From Comamonadaceae bacterium (lineage in GTDB: Bacteria; Pseudomonadota; Gammaproteobacteria; Burkholderiales; Burkholderiaceae), in NCBI GenBank assembly GCA_947505915.1, contig CANNNH010000019.1:1-14933 (forward strand): a stretch of DNA of 14,933 nt. Reading direction: 5' to 3'. Position numbers and translations under genes: made by a program. Below, piece after piece: positions 5,444 through 12,481 of this stretch (positions within the stretch are counted from its first letter, which is position 1; the number at the start of each line of letters is the position of its first letter). The notes under the pieces were generated by a model, which was not told the DNA's origin, did not search any database, and worked only from the letters and a program-made list of their open reading frames with translations.

Positions 5444-6600
5444 GCTTGACGCTCCACAGGATTTTCAAGCTCGCCCTTGGCATTAAAGCGCATAGACGCC
5501 GGCACTTTAGGCTGCGGCCGGGGCATCGGCTCGACCCCGGGACGCACTTGCGCCAGGCTGAAGACGTAGGCGATGACCGGGGCCACAGCATGGTACAGCG
5601 CTTCAGGAATCGTCTTGTTGACTTCAGTCGTGAAGTACAAGGCACGGGCCAGCTGAGGCGAGGAAAAAATTTCGACGCCGTGGAGTCTAGCTTCTTCGCG
5701 GATACGGGCTGCCATGTGGTCGGCACCCTTGGCCAACAGGACAGGCGCACCATCCGAGCTGGGGTCATAGGACAGCGCAATGGCAAAGTGCTCAGGGTTG
5801 GTGATGACGACGTCGGCGTCCTTGACGCTTTGCATCATGCGGGCGTTGGCCATCTCGCGCTGGCGCCGGCGGATTTGCTGCTTGACCTCGGGCCGGCCTT
5901 CCATGTCCTTCATTTCGTCCTTGACCTCTTGCTTGGTCATGCGCATGCGTTGCATGAAGGACCAGCGCTGGTAAGGAGCGTCTAACAAGGCAATCAGCAC
6001 CAGACTGAGCGTGAGCCAGAGGGCCGACTTGGTGAGCAGCGTTCCGGCAATCGCCAGGGCCGGCTCCAGGTTCATATTGCCCAGGTGGATCAACTCGTTC
6101 ATGTGCTTGTCAACCAGCGCCCAGAGCACACCCGCGACCAGCGAGAACTTGGCCAGTGACTTGAGCAGCTCCACCGCAGCGCGGGTACCCAGCATGCGTT
6201 TGACGCCTTCCAGGGGGCTGAGCTTGCCGAAGTTGGGGGCGACGCTCTTGAGGGAAAAATGAAAGCCGCCGGTCGCGCCTGAGGCCAGGATGGCCACGAT
6301 GGCGGTCACCGCCAGCACCGGCAAGACCAGTATCAAGGCTTCGAGCATCTGGCTGGCAAAAGTGGCGGGCAGCAGCGTGGGGGTGTCCAGTGTGCGGCGG
6401 TCAAAGGTAAAGCTACTTTTCAGCATGCCCGACAGGCGGGAGACTAAAACGCCCCCCGTCATGAGCAGGGTAAAGACGGCCGCAATCATCACGGCGGCGG
6501 CGGGTAGCTCTGTCGAGCGGGCCACCTGACCGTCTTCACGCGCGCGTCTGAGCCGCCGCGCTGTGGGTTCTTCGGTGCGTTCTGAGCCGCTTTCAGACAT
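5440..6600 (-). CDS. flhB: FlhB, flagellar type III export switch protein
   Basis: A 386-residue protein of normal FlhB length. It begins with the family N terminus (SERTEEPTARRLRRAREDGQ) and has four hydrophobic segments in its first 210 residues, then the cytoplasmic domain FlhB-C. In this family the C domain cleaves itself between Asn and Pro of an NPTH motif, which switches export from hook to filament substrates together with FliK. Here the motif reads N268-P269-E270-H271, followed by FAIALSYDP, so the cleavage pair and the histidine are kept but the threonine is replaced by glutamate. It lies 27 bases after fliR and overlaps the SPOR-domain gene by four bases (ATGA). The C-terminal tail after the FlhB-C domain is Pro-rich and short. 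Confidence 0.97.
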   Translation of the reverse strand: MSESGSERTEEPTARRLRRAREDGQVARSTELPAAAVMIAAVFTLLMTGGVLVSRLSGMLKSSFTFDRRTLDTPTLLPATFASQMLEALILVLPVLAVTAIVAILASGATGGFHFSLKSVAPNFGKLSPLEGVKRMLGTRAAVELLKSLAKFSLVAGVLWALVDKHMNELIHLGNMNLEPALAIAGTLLTKSALWLTLSLVLIALLDAPYQRWSFMQRMRMTKQEVKDEMKDMEGRPEVKQQIRRRQREMANARMMQSVKDADVVITNPEHFAIALSYDPSSDGAPVLLAKGADHMAARIREEARLHGVEIFSSPQLARALYFTTEVNKTIPEALYHAVAPVIAYVFSLAQVRPGVEPMPRPQPKVPASMRFNAKGELENPVERQA

Positions 6601-6627
6601 GGCCGCTCAACTTTGAAATGAATTGCG

Positions 6628-7398
6628 TCATGGCAGCCCTGCCAGGCTACGGATCTGCAGCAGTCCTTGCAACCACAACCACTGAATCCGGCTGCCGATA
6701 TTGGCCAGCGACAAGAGCAGCACCACGAAACCGACCACGATGGTGGCGGGCAGACCTACTGAGAAAATATTCAAGCTTGGCGCAGCACGCGTCACCACGC
6801 CCAGACCGATGCTGATGAAAAGCAAGGTCACCATGACGGGCAAGGCCGTGAGCAAAGCGCCTAAAAAGATCATGGAGCTCCAGCTGACCAACTGGGCGTA
6901 AGCCTGCGGGCCGAACAGCGAGCTACCCACAGGCAAAGTGGCAAAGCTCTCCAAAATAAGGGCCAGCAGCATGGCGTGACCACCCAGGCTGACGAAAATA
7001 AGCGTCGACAAAATCAGCAGGAACTGCGCGATCACCGGCACGTTACCGAGGTTGGGGTCGATCAAGCTGGCCATCGACAAGCCCATGGAGTTTGAAATTG
7101 TCTGACCGGCCACCACCACCGCAGCGGTGACAATTTGCAGCGCCAGACCCATGAAAACGCCAATCACCAGCTGGTTGCATATTTCAAGCAGTCCGGCCGG
7201 TGACAGCGGATCTATGTCCGGCCAGGTGAACAATGGGTAGACCATCACCGACAGGGCCAAAGCCAGCAGGACGCGGATGCGCACCGTCAGTGCAGACAGG
7301 GAAAAAACAGGTGCCGCCAACAGCAGCGCTGAAATGCGCAGAATGGGCCACATGAAAGCGTAAAACCGCTCGACGATATCGATGGCTGCGATGTTCAT
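6628..7398 (-). CDS. fliR: FliR, flagellar export gate membrane protein
   Basis: A 256-residue highly hydrophobic protein of standard FliR length, with about six or more membrane segments. Family features include the N-terminal FMWPILRISALLLAAPVFS stretch, the GLALQIVTAAVVVAGQTISN region around 94-113, and SMASLIDPNLGNVPVIAQF around 118-136. In the known gate structure, FliR joins five FliP and four FliQ subunits in a helical assembly that forms the export channel entrance. It starts 15 bases after fliQ and is followed by flhB, matching the common fliPQR-flhB order. No good Shine-Dalgarno precedes the ATG, so translation may depend on coupling with fliQ. Confidence 0.96.
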   Translation of the reverse strand: MNIAAIDIVERFYAFMWPILRISALLLAAPVFSLSALTVRIRVLLALALSVMVYPLFTWPDIDPLSPAGLLEICNQLVIGVFMGLALQIVTAAVVVAGQTISNSMGLSMASLIDPNLGNVPVIAQFLLILSTLIFVSLGGHAMLLALILESFATLPVGSSLFGPQAYAQLVSWSSMIFLGALLTALPVMVTLLFISIGLGVVTRAAPSLNIFSVGLPATIVVGFVVLLLSLANIGSRIQWLWLQGLLQIRSLAGLP

Positions 7399-7413
7399 GA
7401 GGCGAAAAAGACT

Positions 7414-7683
7414 TCAGGTGAACAGCGTCGGTATGCGCATGAAGATACCGCGCGTGTACTCGACCAGCATGGCAATCTGCCAGCCACCGACAACGGCCAG
7501 GGTCAATGCCATGGCAGCGAGCTTGGGGATGAAGCTCAAGGTCGCCTCGTTAACAGATGTCGCAGCCTGCACGATACCGATCACCAGACCGACGGCCAGC
7601 GCCATGCCCAGCAGCGGGGCTGAAATCAATACGGTCATCCAGAGGGCTTGGTTGCCCAGTTCAACGACGGTGGAAGTATCCAT
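7414..7683 (-). CDS. fliQ: FliQ, flagellar export gate membrane protein
   Basis: An 89-residue protein with two long membrane helices (about 15-40 and 52-76), the standard size and shape of FliQ. The conserved IGIVQAATSVNEATLSFIPK segment between the helices is diagnostic; in the assembled gate this loop region helps close the channel. It starts 15 bases after the fliP stop and is followed by fliR 15 bases on. The upstream sequence is A-rich with no obvious Shine-Dalgarno. Confidence 0.96.
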   Translation of the reverse strand: MDTSTVVELGNQALWMTVLISAPLLGMALAVGLVIGIVQAATSVNEATLSFIPKLAAMALTLAVVGGWQIAMLVEYTRGIFMRIPTLFT

Positions 7684-7698
7684 GGTGTTATTTTTTTC

Positions 7699-8445
7699 TT
7701 AATTTGTTACAAAACTGGCGGCCAGTGATCCCATGATCAAACCCCAACCATCGACCAGCACAAACAGCATGAGCTTGAATGGCATGGAAATCATCATGGG
7801 CGACAGCATCATCATGCCCATGGACATCAGCACGCTGGCGACAATCAGGTCAATCACCACGAAGGGGATGTAGATCAGAAAGCCGATCGTGAAAGCGCTT
7901 TTGAGCTCGGAAGTGATGAAGGCCGGAACCAAAGTGGTGAAGGGCACGGTGTCTGGGCTGAGCGGCTCGCCTTTGCGGGCAATTTGCATGAACAGCGCGA
8001 TATCGTCGCTGCGGGTCTGTGCCATCATGAACTTGCGGATCGGCGCTTCGGCGGCGGCCAATGCCTTGTTGAAGTCCATACCGTTTTGCAGATAAGGCAC
8101 CAACGCGTTTTGGTAAACATCTGTGAGCACCGGCTGCATGATGAAAAGTGTGAGAAAAAGGGACAAACCCACCAACACGGTGTTGGGCGGCGTTTGACCG
8201 GTGCCCAAAGCCTGGCGCAGCAGCGACATGACAATGATGATGCGCACAAAAGAAGTCATCATGAGCAGCAGTGACGGCAGCACCGCCAGCGTGGTCATGA
8301 GGGCCAGCAGTTGCAGCGTCAGGCTGTACTGCGTGCCGCCCTTGCCGCCCGTCACATTGACCATGGGCAGACCCTGGGACCAGGCGGCCAGCGGCAATGC
8401 CAGCAACAAAAAGATGGCCAGGGGCCGCCAGAAATTACGCTTCAT
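7699..8445 (-). CDS. fliP: FliP, flagellar export gate membrane protein
   Basis: A 248-residue protein when started at ATG 8445. That start gives a cleavable signal peptide (MKRNFWRPLAIFLLLALPLA, then AWSQG), as expected for FliP; an in-frame ATG at 8535 would bury it behind 30 extra residues inside fliO. Family signatures include LLMMTSFVRIIIVMSLLRQA, the GTGQTPPNTVLVGLSLFLT block, FTTLVPAFITSELKSAFTIG and the methionine-rich MSMGMMMLSPMMISMPFKLM segment near the C terminus; methionines of this type form the gasket that closes the gate. The gene overlaps the end of fliO by 11 bases, so the two are probably translationally coupled. Confidence 0.96.
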   Translation of the reverse strand: MKRNFWRPLAIFLLLALPLAAWSQGLPMVNVTGGKGGTQYSLTLQLLALMTTLAVLPSLLLMMTSFVRIIIVMSLLRQALGTGQTPPNTVLVGLSLFLTLFIMQPVLTDVYQNALVPYLQNGMDFNKALAAAEAPIRKFMMAQTRSDDIALFMQIARKGEPLSPDTVPFTTLVPAFITSELKSAFTIGFLIYIPFVVIDLIVASVLMSMGMMMLSPMMISMPFKLMLFVLVDGWGLIMGSLAASFVTN

Positions 8446-8731
8446 GGCTGTCTTTCTCTGCACCGGTCGCAGGCCAGTTGCCCAAGGCTGTGATTTGAGC
8501 AGGCGAAATACCGACCAGGACTTCGCGGTTGCCAACGCGCACCAGGGCGACTTTTTGTCGCGGGCCCACGCTCACGGCTTCGATCACCTGGAGTTGCTTA
8601 AGGCCGCCGCCGGGGCGCACGCCTGTTTGCATGCGTTTGAGCGCCCAGAGCAGGCCGCCCAAAAGGCAGAGCACCAGGATCAAGCTGCCGGCAAAGCGCA
8701 GCATGTCGACAGCTGAAAGTCCGCTGGCCAT
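8435..8731 (-). CDS. fliO: FliO, assembly factor for the FliP ring
   Basis: A 98-residue protein with a single membrane span at about 12-31 (RFAGSLILVLCLLGGLLWAL) followed by a small cytoplasmic domain. The segment LQVIEAVSVGPRQKVALVRV and then REVLVGISPAQI is the usual FliO core. FliO is a scaffold that helps FliP oligomerise and is not part of the finished gate. It starts two bases after the fliN stop and overlaps fliP by 11 bases, fitting the fixed fliN-fliO-fliP order. Confidence 0.93.
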   Translation of the reverse strand: MASGLSAVDMLRFAGSLILVLCLLGGLLWALKRMQTGVRPGGGLKQLQVIEAVSVGPRQKVALVRVGNREVLVGISPAQITALGNWPATGAEKDSHEA

Positions 8732-8733
8732 GG

Positions 8734-9048
8734 TCAGAGGTTCTTCATGCGTTCAGACGCCGGCACAACGCGCGTCAGGCGGATGCCGTAGCGGTCATTG
8801 ACCAGCACGACTTCACCTTGCGCGACCACGGTCTTGTTGACCAGCAGGTCCAGCGGTTCGCCTGCAATATGGTCTAACTCGACCACACTGCCCTGCGTCA
8901 AGCGCATGAGATCGCGAATTTTGATCATGGCGCGCCCGACTTCTACGGACAAAGTGACCGTGATGTTTTGCAGCACGTCCGCATTGATTTTGGAGTCGGT
9001 GGCGCCCGAGTTGTCGGCCGCGGTTTTGTCAAGTGGTGAGTCGGTCAT
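8734..9048 (-). CDS. fliN: FliN, flagellar C-ring switch protein
   Basis: A 104-residue protein. Residues 1-25 are a flexible polar tail and about 27-100 form one SpoA domain, with the recognisable VTLSVEVGRAMIKIRDLMRL, GSVVELDHIAGEPLDLLVNK and GEVVLVNDRYGIRLTRVV blocks. FliN sits at the base of the C ring, where it binds FliM and captures the export ATPase complex through FliH. It lies 16 bases after fliM with a good Shine-Dalgarno (AGGA upstream of ATG 9048) and is followed at two bases by fliO. Confidence 0.96.
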   Translation of the reverse strand: MTDSPLDKTAADNSGATDSKINADVLQNITVTLSVEVGRAMIKIRDLMRLTQGSVVELDHIAGEPLDLLVNKTVVAQGEVVLVNDRYGIRLTRVVPASERMKNL

Positions 9049-9064
9049 ATCGGGTTCCTGAGTG

Positions 9065-10054
9065 TCATTGCATGCCGGGGATCACGGCGCGTTCAATTTG
9101 CACGGCAGTCTGGGTGCCCAGGGCACCAATCTGCACGTCAAAAGCGGGAACGTCGTTGATGGAAAGCCGGGCCAGTTCGGGCTTCTTGAAATACAGCACG
9201 TCGCCGGGCTGCAGGTTTTCGATGGTCGACAAATTGCTCTGAAAAGAGCTGAGCAGCACGCGCATTTCGAGGTCGGCACTGTCCACAGCGCTGCCCAGGT
9301 CGTCGCGCCACTGGTTGTCGGACTCTTCGTTGCCGTCGCCGGTTTGCACGCGGCTGCGCAGCAGGTCACGCACAGGCTTGAGAGATGAATAAGGGTAGAC
9401 CAGATCGACAAAACCATGGGCTTTGGGGCCGCTTTCGGACTCGAAACGGGTCAAGATGACCAGGTCGTTTTCGTCGGCAATCTGGGCAAACTGGGGGTTG
9501 ATCTCGGAGCTGACCAGCTCGAATTCAATGTCCATCAGGGGCGACCAGGCCTCTTTGAGTGAACGAAAGAACACGTCCAGGATCATGTTGATGATGCGGG
9601 TTTCAGTGGGCGTGAACAGCCGGCCTGCCGGCAACTGGCCGACGCCTACGCCGAAGCCGCCAAAAAAACTGTCCAGCGAGCTGAAGACAACCACCGGGTC
9701 GATAACGACCATGGAGTAGCCGCGCAATGGGTTCATGCGCACCACGTTAACGGACAGCGGTGCCTTGAGGTCTTGCAGGTATTCACCAAACCGCATGATC
9801 TTCACACGAGTGGGTGTGACGCGCGGGCTGCTGCGCAGCATTTCGAGCAGACCCAGGCGAAACAAGCGCACAAAGCGCTCGTTGATCATGTCAACCGAAG
9901 CGACATTGACGCCCAGGCTGCTGTCTTCACTGGCCAGGTCATGCTTGCGCACGCGCGCAGCCGTGTTGTAGCCGGTGTCGACAGGAATGGTGCCGTCATT
10001 GACGCCTTCGGCAAGGGCCGAAAGCTCTTCGGGGCTCAGCAAGTTGGTGGCCAT
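9065..10054 (-). CDS. fliM: FliM, flagellar motor switch protein
   Basis: A 329-residue protein of normal FliM length. The N-terminal LLSPEELSALAEGV (5-18) corresponds to the short helix that binds phosphorylated CheY. The middle domain (about 45-230) contains GGFG at 132-135, the GGxG motif used for FliG contact, within SLDSFFGGFGVG. The C-terminal SpoA domain (about 250-325) pairs with FliN. The gene follows fliL by 53 bases and precedes fliN by 16. The intact CheY-binding helix indicates that the motor is under chemotaxis control, although no che gene is in this window. Confidence 0.97.
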   Translation of the reverse strand: MATNLLSPEELSALAEGVNDGTIPVDTGYNTAARVRKHDLASEDSSLGVNVASVDMINERFVRLFRLGLLEMLRSSPRVTPTRVKIMRFGEYLQDLKAPLSVNVVRMNPLRGYSMVVIDPVVVFSSLDSFFGGFGVGVGQLPAGRLFTPTETRIINMILDVFFRSLKEAWSPLMDIEFELVSSEINPQFAQIADENDLVILTRFESESGPKAHGFVDLVYPYSSLKPVRDLLRSRVQTGDGNEESDNQWRDDLGSAVDSADLEMRVLLSSFQSNLSTIENLQPGDVLYFKKPELARLSINDVPAFDVQIGALGTQTAVQIERAVIPGMQ

Positions 10055-10107
10055 GGTCTCTTTGAAATAAACGGTTCAGTGTCAGTCAGGGGCGCTGTTC
10101 AGGCGCT

Positions 10108-10719
10108 TTACTGCACGATGAAGGAGGTGAAGTACACGTCCTCAATGCCACCGAAGTCTTCGTACTTTTCGAGCAATGAGTTCATGGCGTCGCGCAGGCG
10201 AACGGCCAGCTCTTTGCGGAAATCGGGTTTGCTCAGATCAGCGTCAACGGTCTGGCGCATCACGTCCATCATGACGGAGCGCAGGGCGAACTCGTGCTTT
10301 TTGACGTTGTCGAAAACGCGCTCGTCATAGCGGGTCATCACAGCCACTTGAATCGACATCACTTTGCGTGAGCCGGTCAGGTTGGTCAGGAATTCACGCT
10401 CGAGTTGCAGGTAGCTGAAGTCAAAACGCGTGAGTTCGGGGGATTTTTTGGTCAACTTGCCCGGTGGGCCGTCTTTTTTACCGTCCTTTTTGCCGTCTTT
10501 GCCGGCTTCACCCTTGCCATCAGCCGCAGCCGCGCCAGCTTCTTGTTGCAAAAGCAATTGTTCGGCCGTGAGCTCCGGCTTGGGCTTGAAAGCGCCCGTA
10601 AAGAACATGGTACCCACCACCGCAGCCACCAGGAGCAGCAGCACGGCCACTATCCCCCCGATGATCAGGAGCATCGGCTTTTTTGCCGCCGGTTCTGTTT
10701 CTACAACTTCTTCAGCCAT
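10108..10719 (-). CDS. fliL: FliL, flagellar basal-body-associated stator protein
   Basis: A 203-residue protein with a short cytoplasmic tail, one membrane span at about 16-40 and a periplasmic stomatin-like FliL domain from about 95 (FDFSYLQLEREFLTNLTGSR) to the end (YEDFGGIEDVYFTSFIVQ). FliL forms rings around the stator units and supports torque. Between the span and the domain is a low-complexity linker rich in Gly, Lys, Asp and Ala, including the repeat KKDGKKDG around 76-83. This linker makes it somewhat longer than enterobacterial FliL. The start ATG at 10719 has a strong Shine-Dalgarno (AGAGGTG). It lies 70 bases after fliK. Confidence 0.94.
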   Translation of the reverse strand: MAEEVVETEPAAKKPMLLIIGGIVAVLLLLVAAVVGTMFFTGAFKPKPELTAEQLLLQQEAGAAAADGKGEAGKDGKKDGKKDGPPGKLTKKSPELTRFDFSYLQLEREFLTNLTGSRKVMSIQVAVMTRYDERVFDNVKKHEFALRSVMMDVMRQTVDADLSKPDFRKELAVRLRDAMNSLLEKYEDFGGIEDVYFTSFIVQ

Positions 10720-10759
10720 GTGACACCTCTTTTAATCGGTTCCAGTTTTTCTGCATCAG

Positions 10760-10798
10760 GCCCTCAAGGGCTTACTCCGGGTCTTGGCTTTAAGCCAG
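10760..10798. repeat. Two short inverted repeats between fliK and fliL
   Basis: The 70-base fliK-fliL gap holds GCCCT/AGGGC (10760-10771, 2-base loop), and TGGCT/AGCCA (10786-10798, 3-base loop) overlaps the fliK stop codon. Neither is followed by a T run on the minus strand, so a full terminator is unlikely. They could weakly attenuate or stabilise the transcript. Confidence 0.25.
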
Positions 10799-12265
10799 CA
10801 TATCCCAGTCACTACCGGCACTACCCAGACGCCCAGCTGCCGAAGGCACCAGTTGGACTGCCTGAGCGCCCTGCCCCTGGTCTTCCTCGCCCTGTTGAGC
10901 CTGGGCTTTAGAAGGGTTCTTGTGGGGTGTCGGATTTCCGCCAGATTGACGCGCAGAATCACCGTTCACCCAGACATTAGCAACTGCCGTGCCTGATTGA
11001 GTCAAGCTCTCCCGAAGCTTGGGCAGACCTTGTGCAATCAGCTCGCGTGTGAGGGGGTTGTCGGTGCGGAAAACCGCGTCCAAGCCACCAGCGCGCATGT
11101 CAAGTTCCATGTCAATTCGACCCAGGCTGACCGGGTCCATGCGCATTTGTACTTTCCATTCACCGCGTTCAATCTGGGACTGCAAGCGCTGGGCCAGGGC
11201 ATGACCCAGGCGGTCTGCGAGCTGCTGGTAATGCTCCAGGCGCTGGCCGGCCTGGCTGGCCACCGGGCTGGCGTTGCTGGACTGGCTCAGCTGCGAGCTC
11301 GTAGAACGTGGGCCATCGGCAATCGGTGCCAGGGAGGCCGGAGTCCGTTCACCGGGGGCTGCGTCCAATACTTCAGCATCAGCGGCAACCAGTGTGCCAT
11401 CAGCTTTGAAAAATTCGCTCAGGTCCAGCCGGCTTTGAACTGGGCCGGTCGTGGCGCTGGCCAGTGCATTGGCCGTCAAACCGCCCCAGGCCACGGCCTG
11501 GCCGGTGCCGCTCATGGTGGCCAGGCGGCGCGTCAAGGCCATGATGGCTTCACGTGGCAACATCAATTGAAGGCGTACGGCGTCCGTGTCCGTAACATTG
11601 ACATCCGTTGCGCCGGCCGTCTGCGCCAAAGGAGCCGCCACAAGCTGGCCAAGGGGCTTGCCCATCTGCCAGCTCAATTCGCTCAGGCCTTTGACTGTCA
11701 GGGTGGCGGGCTCGGCGTCTGTTACAGGGCTTATGCCTGCCAAAACGGGCGTCAGCAGAGTGGGGCTTGCCAGCTCGGCCCGGCTGGCCAAGGGGTTCAG
11801 GCTGGCCGCGGGCGTTAAGTTAGTGGCGCTGAGCCCCACGCCTAGCTGCACCGCAGCCGCGAGCAAGGGATTGACGTGCTGGGCGGCAGGCGCCAGCAAG
11901 GCGCCCATGCCGCTCAATTCGGCCGGCGGGCTCCCTTGAACAGCCGTTTCACCAAACAAAGCTGCCAAAGTGGTTTCGTCCAGACCCTGGGTTCGGGCAA
12001 AGGCCACCAGGCTGCCGGTGTCCGGCACCGGGGTGGAGGGGGTGATCAATTCGAGCTGGGAACTCAATGGCACGGCCAGCAGGCCAGCCTGCGCCAGGCC
12101 GTCAGCGGCAAGGTCTTGCCGCCCGGGCTGGGCCAGCAGACTGCCTAAAAGATTGGCAAAGTCCGCGCCCTGCAGGCTGGTAGCCGGCGTTGAAATGGCG
12201 GCTGCGGACAGTCCTGTCGAGGCGGACGGGGCGGTAAGCGTGAGAGAAGTGAGGTTGGCGTCCAT
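10790..12265 (-). CDS. fliK: FliK, flagellar hook-length control protein
   Basis: A 491-residue protein. Residues 1-340 are a low-complexity Ala/Leu/Thr/Ser/Pro-rich region, as expected for the secreted ruler part of FliK, which varies greatly between species. The conserved C-terminal domain runs from about 355 to 440, with MRMDPVSLGRIDMELDMRAG (375-394), then DAVFRTDNPLTRELI and LPKLRESLTQSGTAVANVWV; this part contacts FlhB-C to stop hook export. The tail after 440 is polar and ends in GSDWDMLA. It is the first gene of the long minus-strand operon and is divergent from flhA across 216 bases. The ATG at 12265 lacks a strong Shine-Dalgarno. Confidence 0.93.
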   Translation of the reverse strand: MDANLTSLTLTAPSASTGLSAAAISTPATSLQGADFANLLGSLLAQPGRQDLAADGLAQAGLLAVPLSSQLELITPSTPVPDTGSLVAFARTQGLDETTLAALFGETAVQGSPPAELSGMGALLAPAAQHVNPLLAAAVQLGVGLSATNLTPAASLNPLASRAELASPTLLTPVLAGISPVTDAEPATLTVKGLSELSWQMGKPLGQLVAAPLAQTAGATDVNVTDTDAVRLQLMLPREAIMALTRRLATMSGTGQAVAWGGLTANALASATTGPVQSRLDLSEFFKADGTLVAADAEVLDAAPGERTPASLAPIADGPRSTSSQLSQSSNASPVASQAGQRLEHYQQLADRLGHALAQRLQSQIERGEWKVQMRMDPVSLGRIDMELDMRAGGLDAVFRTDNPLTRELIAQGLPKLRESLTQSGTAVANVWVNGDSARQSGGNPTPHKNPSKAQAQQGEEDQGQGAQAVQLVPSAAGRLGSAGSDWDMLA

Positions 12266-12328
12266 GTGGTTTTCGCGTCCAGGCTTTGGGTATCAGGTCA
12301 CCCGGACATCGGGGACCTGTACTTCCTA

Positions 12329-12344
12329 AGCAAAAAGCGTGACC
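12329..12344 (-). promoter_or_regulatory. Imperfect sigma-54-like promoter toward fliK
   Basis: On the minus strand GGTCACGCTTTTTGCT resembles the sigma-54 consensus TGGCACG-N4-TTGCW. CACG and TTGCT are matched, but the invariant GG of the -24 element reads GT; if the GG just before is used, the spacing is one base too long. A start near 12318 would give a leader of about 53 bases to fliK. Functional status is uncertain. Confidence 0.35.
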
Positions 12345-12415
12345 GGAGAGGTTTTGCCACCCGGGCAGAAAACAGGCTGAAGGACCGGTTGCTGCCCTGC
12401 CCTGTCGGTTTAGCG

Positions 12416-12431
12416 TGGCACAGAGTTTGCA
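12416..12431 (+). promoter_or_regulatory. Sigma-54 -24/-12 promoter of flhA
   Basis: TGGCACAGAGTTTGCA matches the sigma-54 consensus (TGGCAC, N5, TTGCA) with the invariant GG and GC at exact 10-base spacing. The expected start is near 12442, giving a leader of about 40 bases before the flhA ATG at 12482. The FleQ-like activator encoded at 1147-2295 is the natural candidate to drive it. Confidence 0.85.
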
Positions 12432-12451
12432 TTGAAGTACCGATATTAACG

Positions 12452-12465
12452 AAATACACGTATTT
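12452..12465. repeat. AT-rich inverted repeat in the flhA leader
   Basis: AAATAC (12452-12457) and GTATTT (12460-12465) form a perfect inverted repeat with a 2-base centre, 17 bases before the flhA start and just downstream of the expected transcription start. It could be an operator or a small mRNA hairpin; no binding protein can be named from sequence. Confidence 0.4.
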
Positions 12466-12481
12466 TTACGAGTAACGCCCC

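Noticed and set aside
8446..8535. Extended start for fliP at 8535
   Set aside because: It would lie inside fliO and bury the FliP signal peptide; ATG 8445 gives normal length and topology.
10997..11818. A 273-residue open frame on the plus strand
   Set aside because: It lies wholly inside fliK, which has a clear conserved C-terminal domain on the other strand; its own translation shows no recognisable motif and looks like a GC-rich shadow frame.
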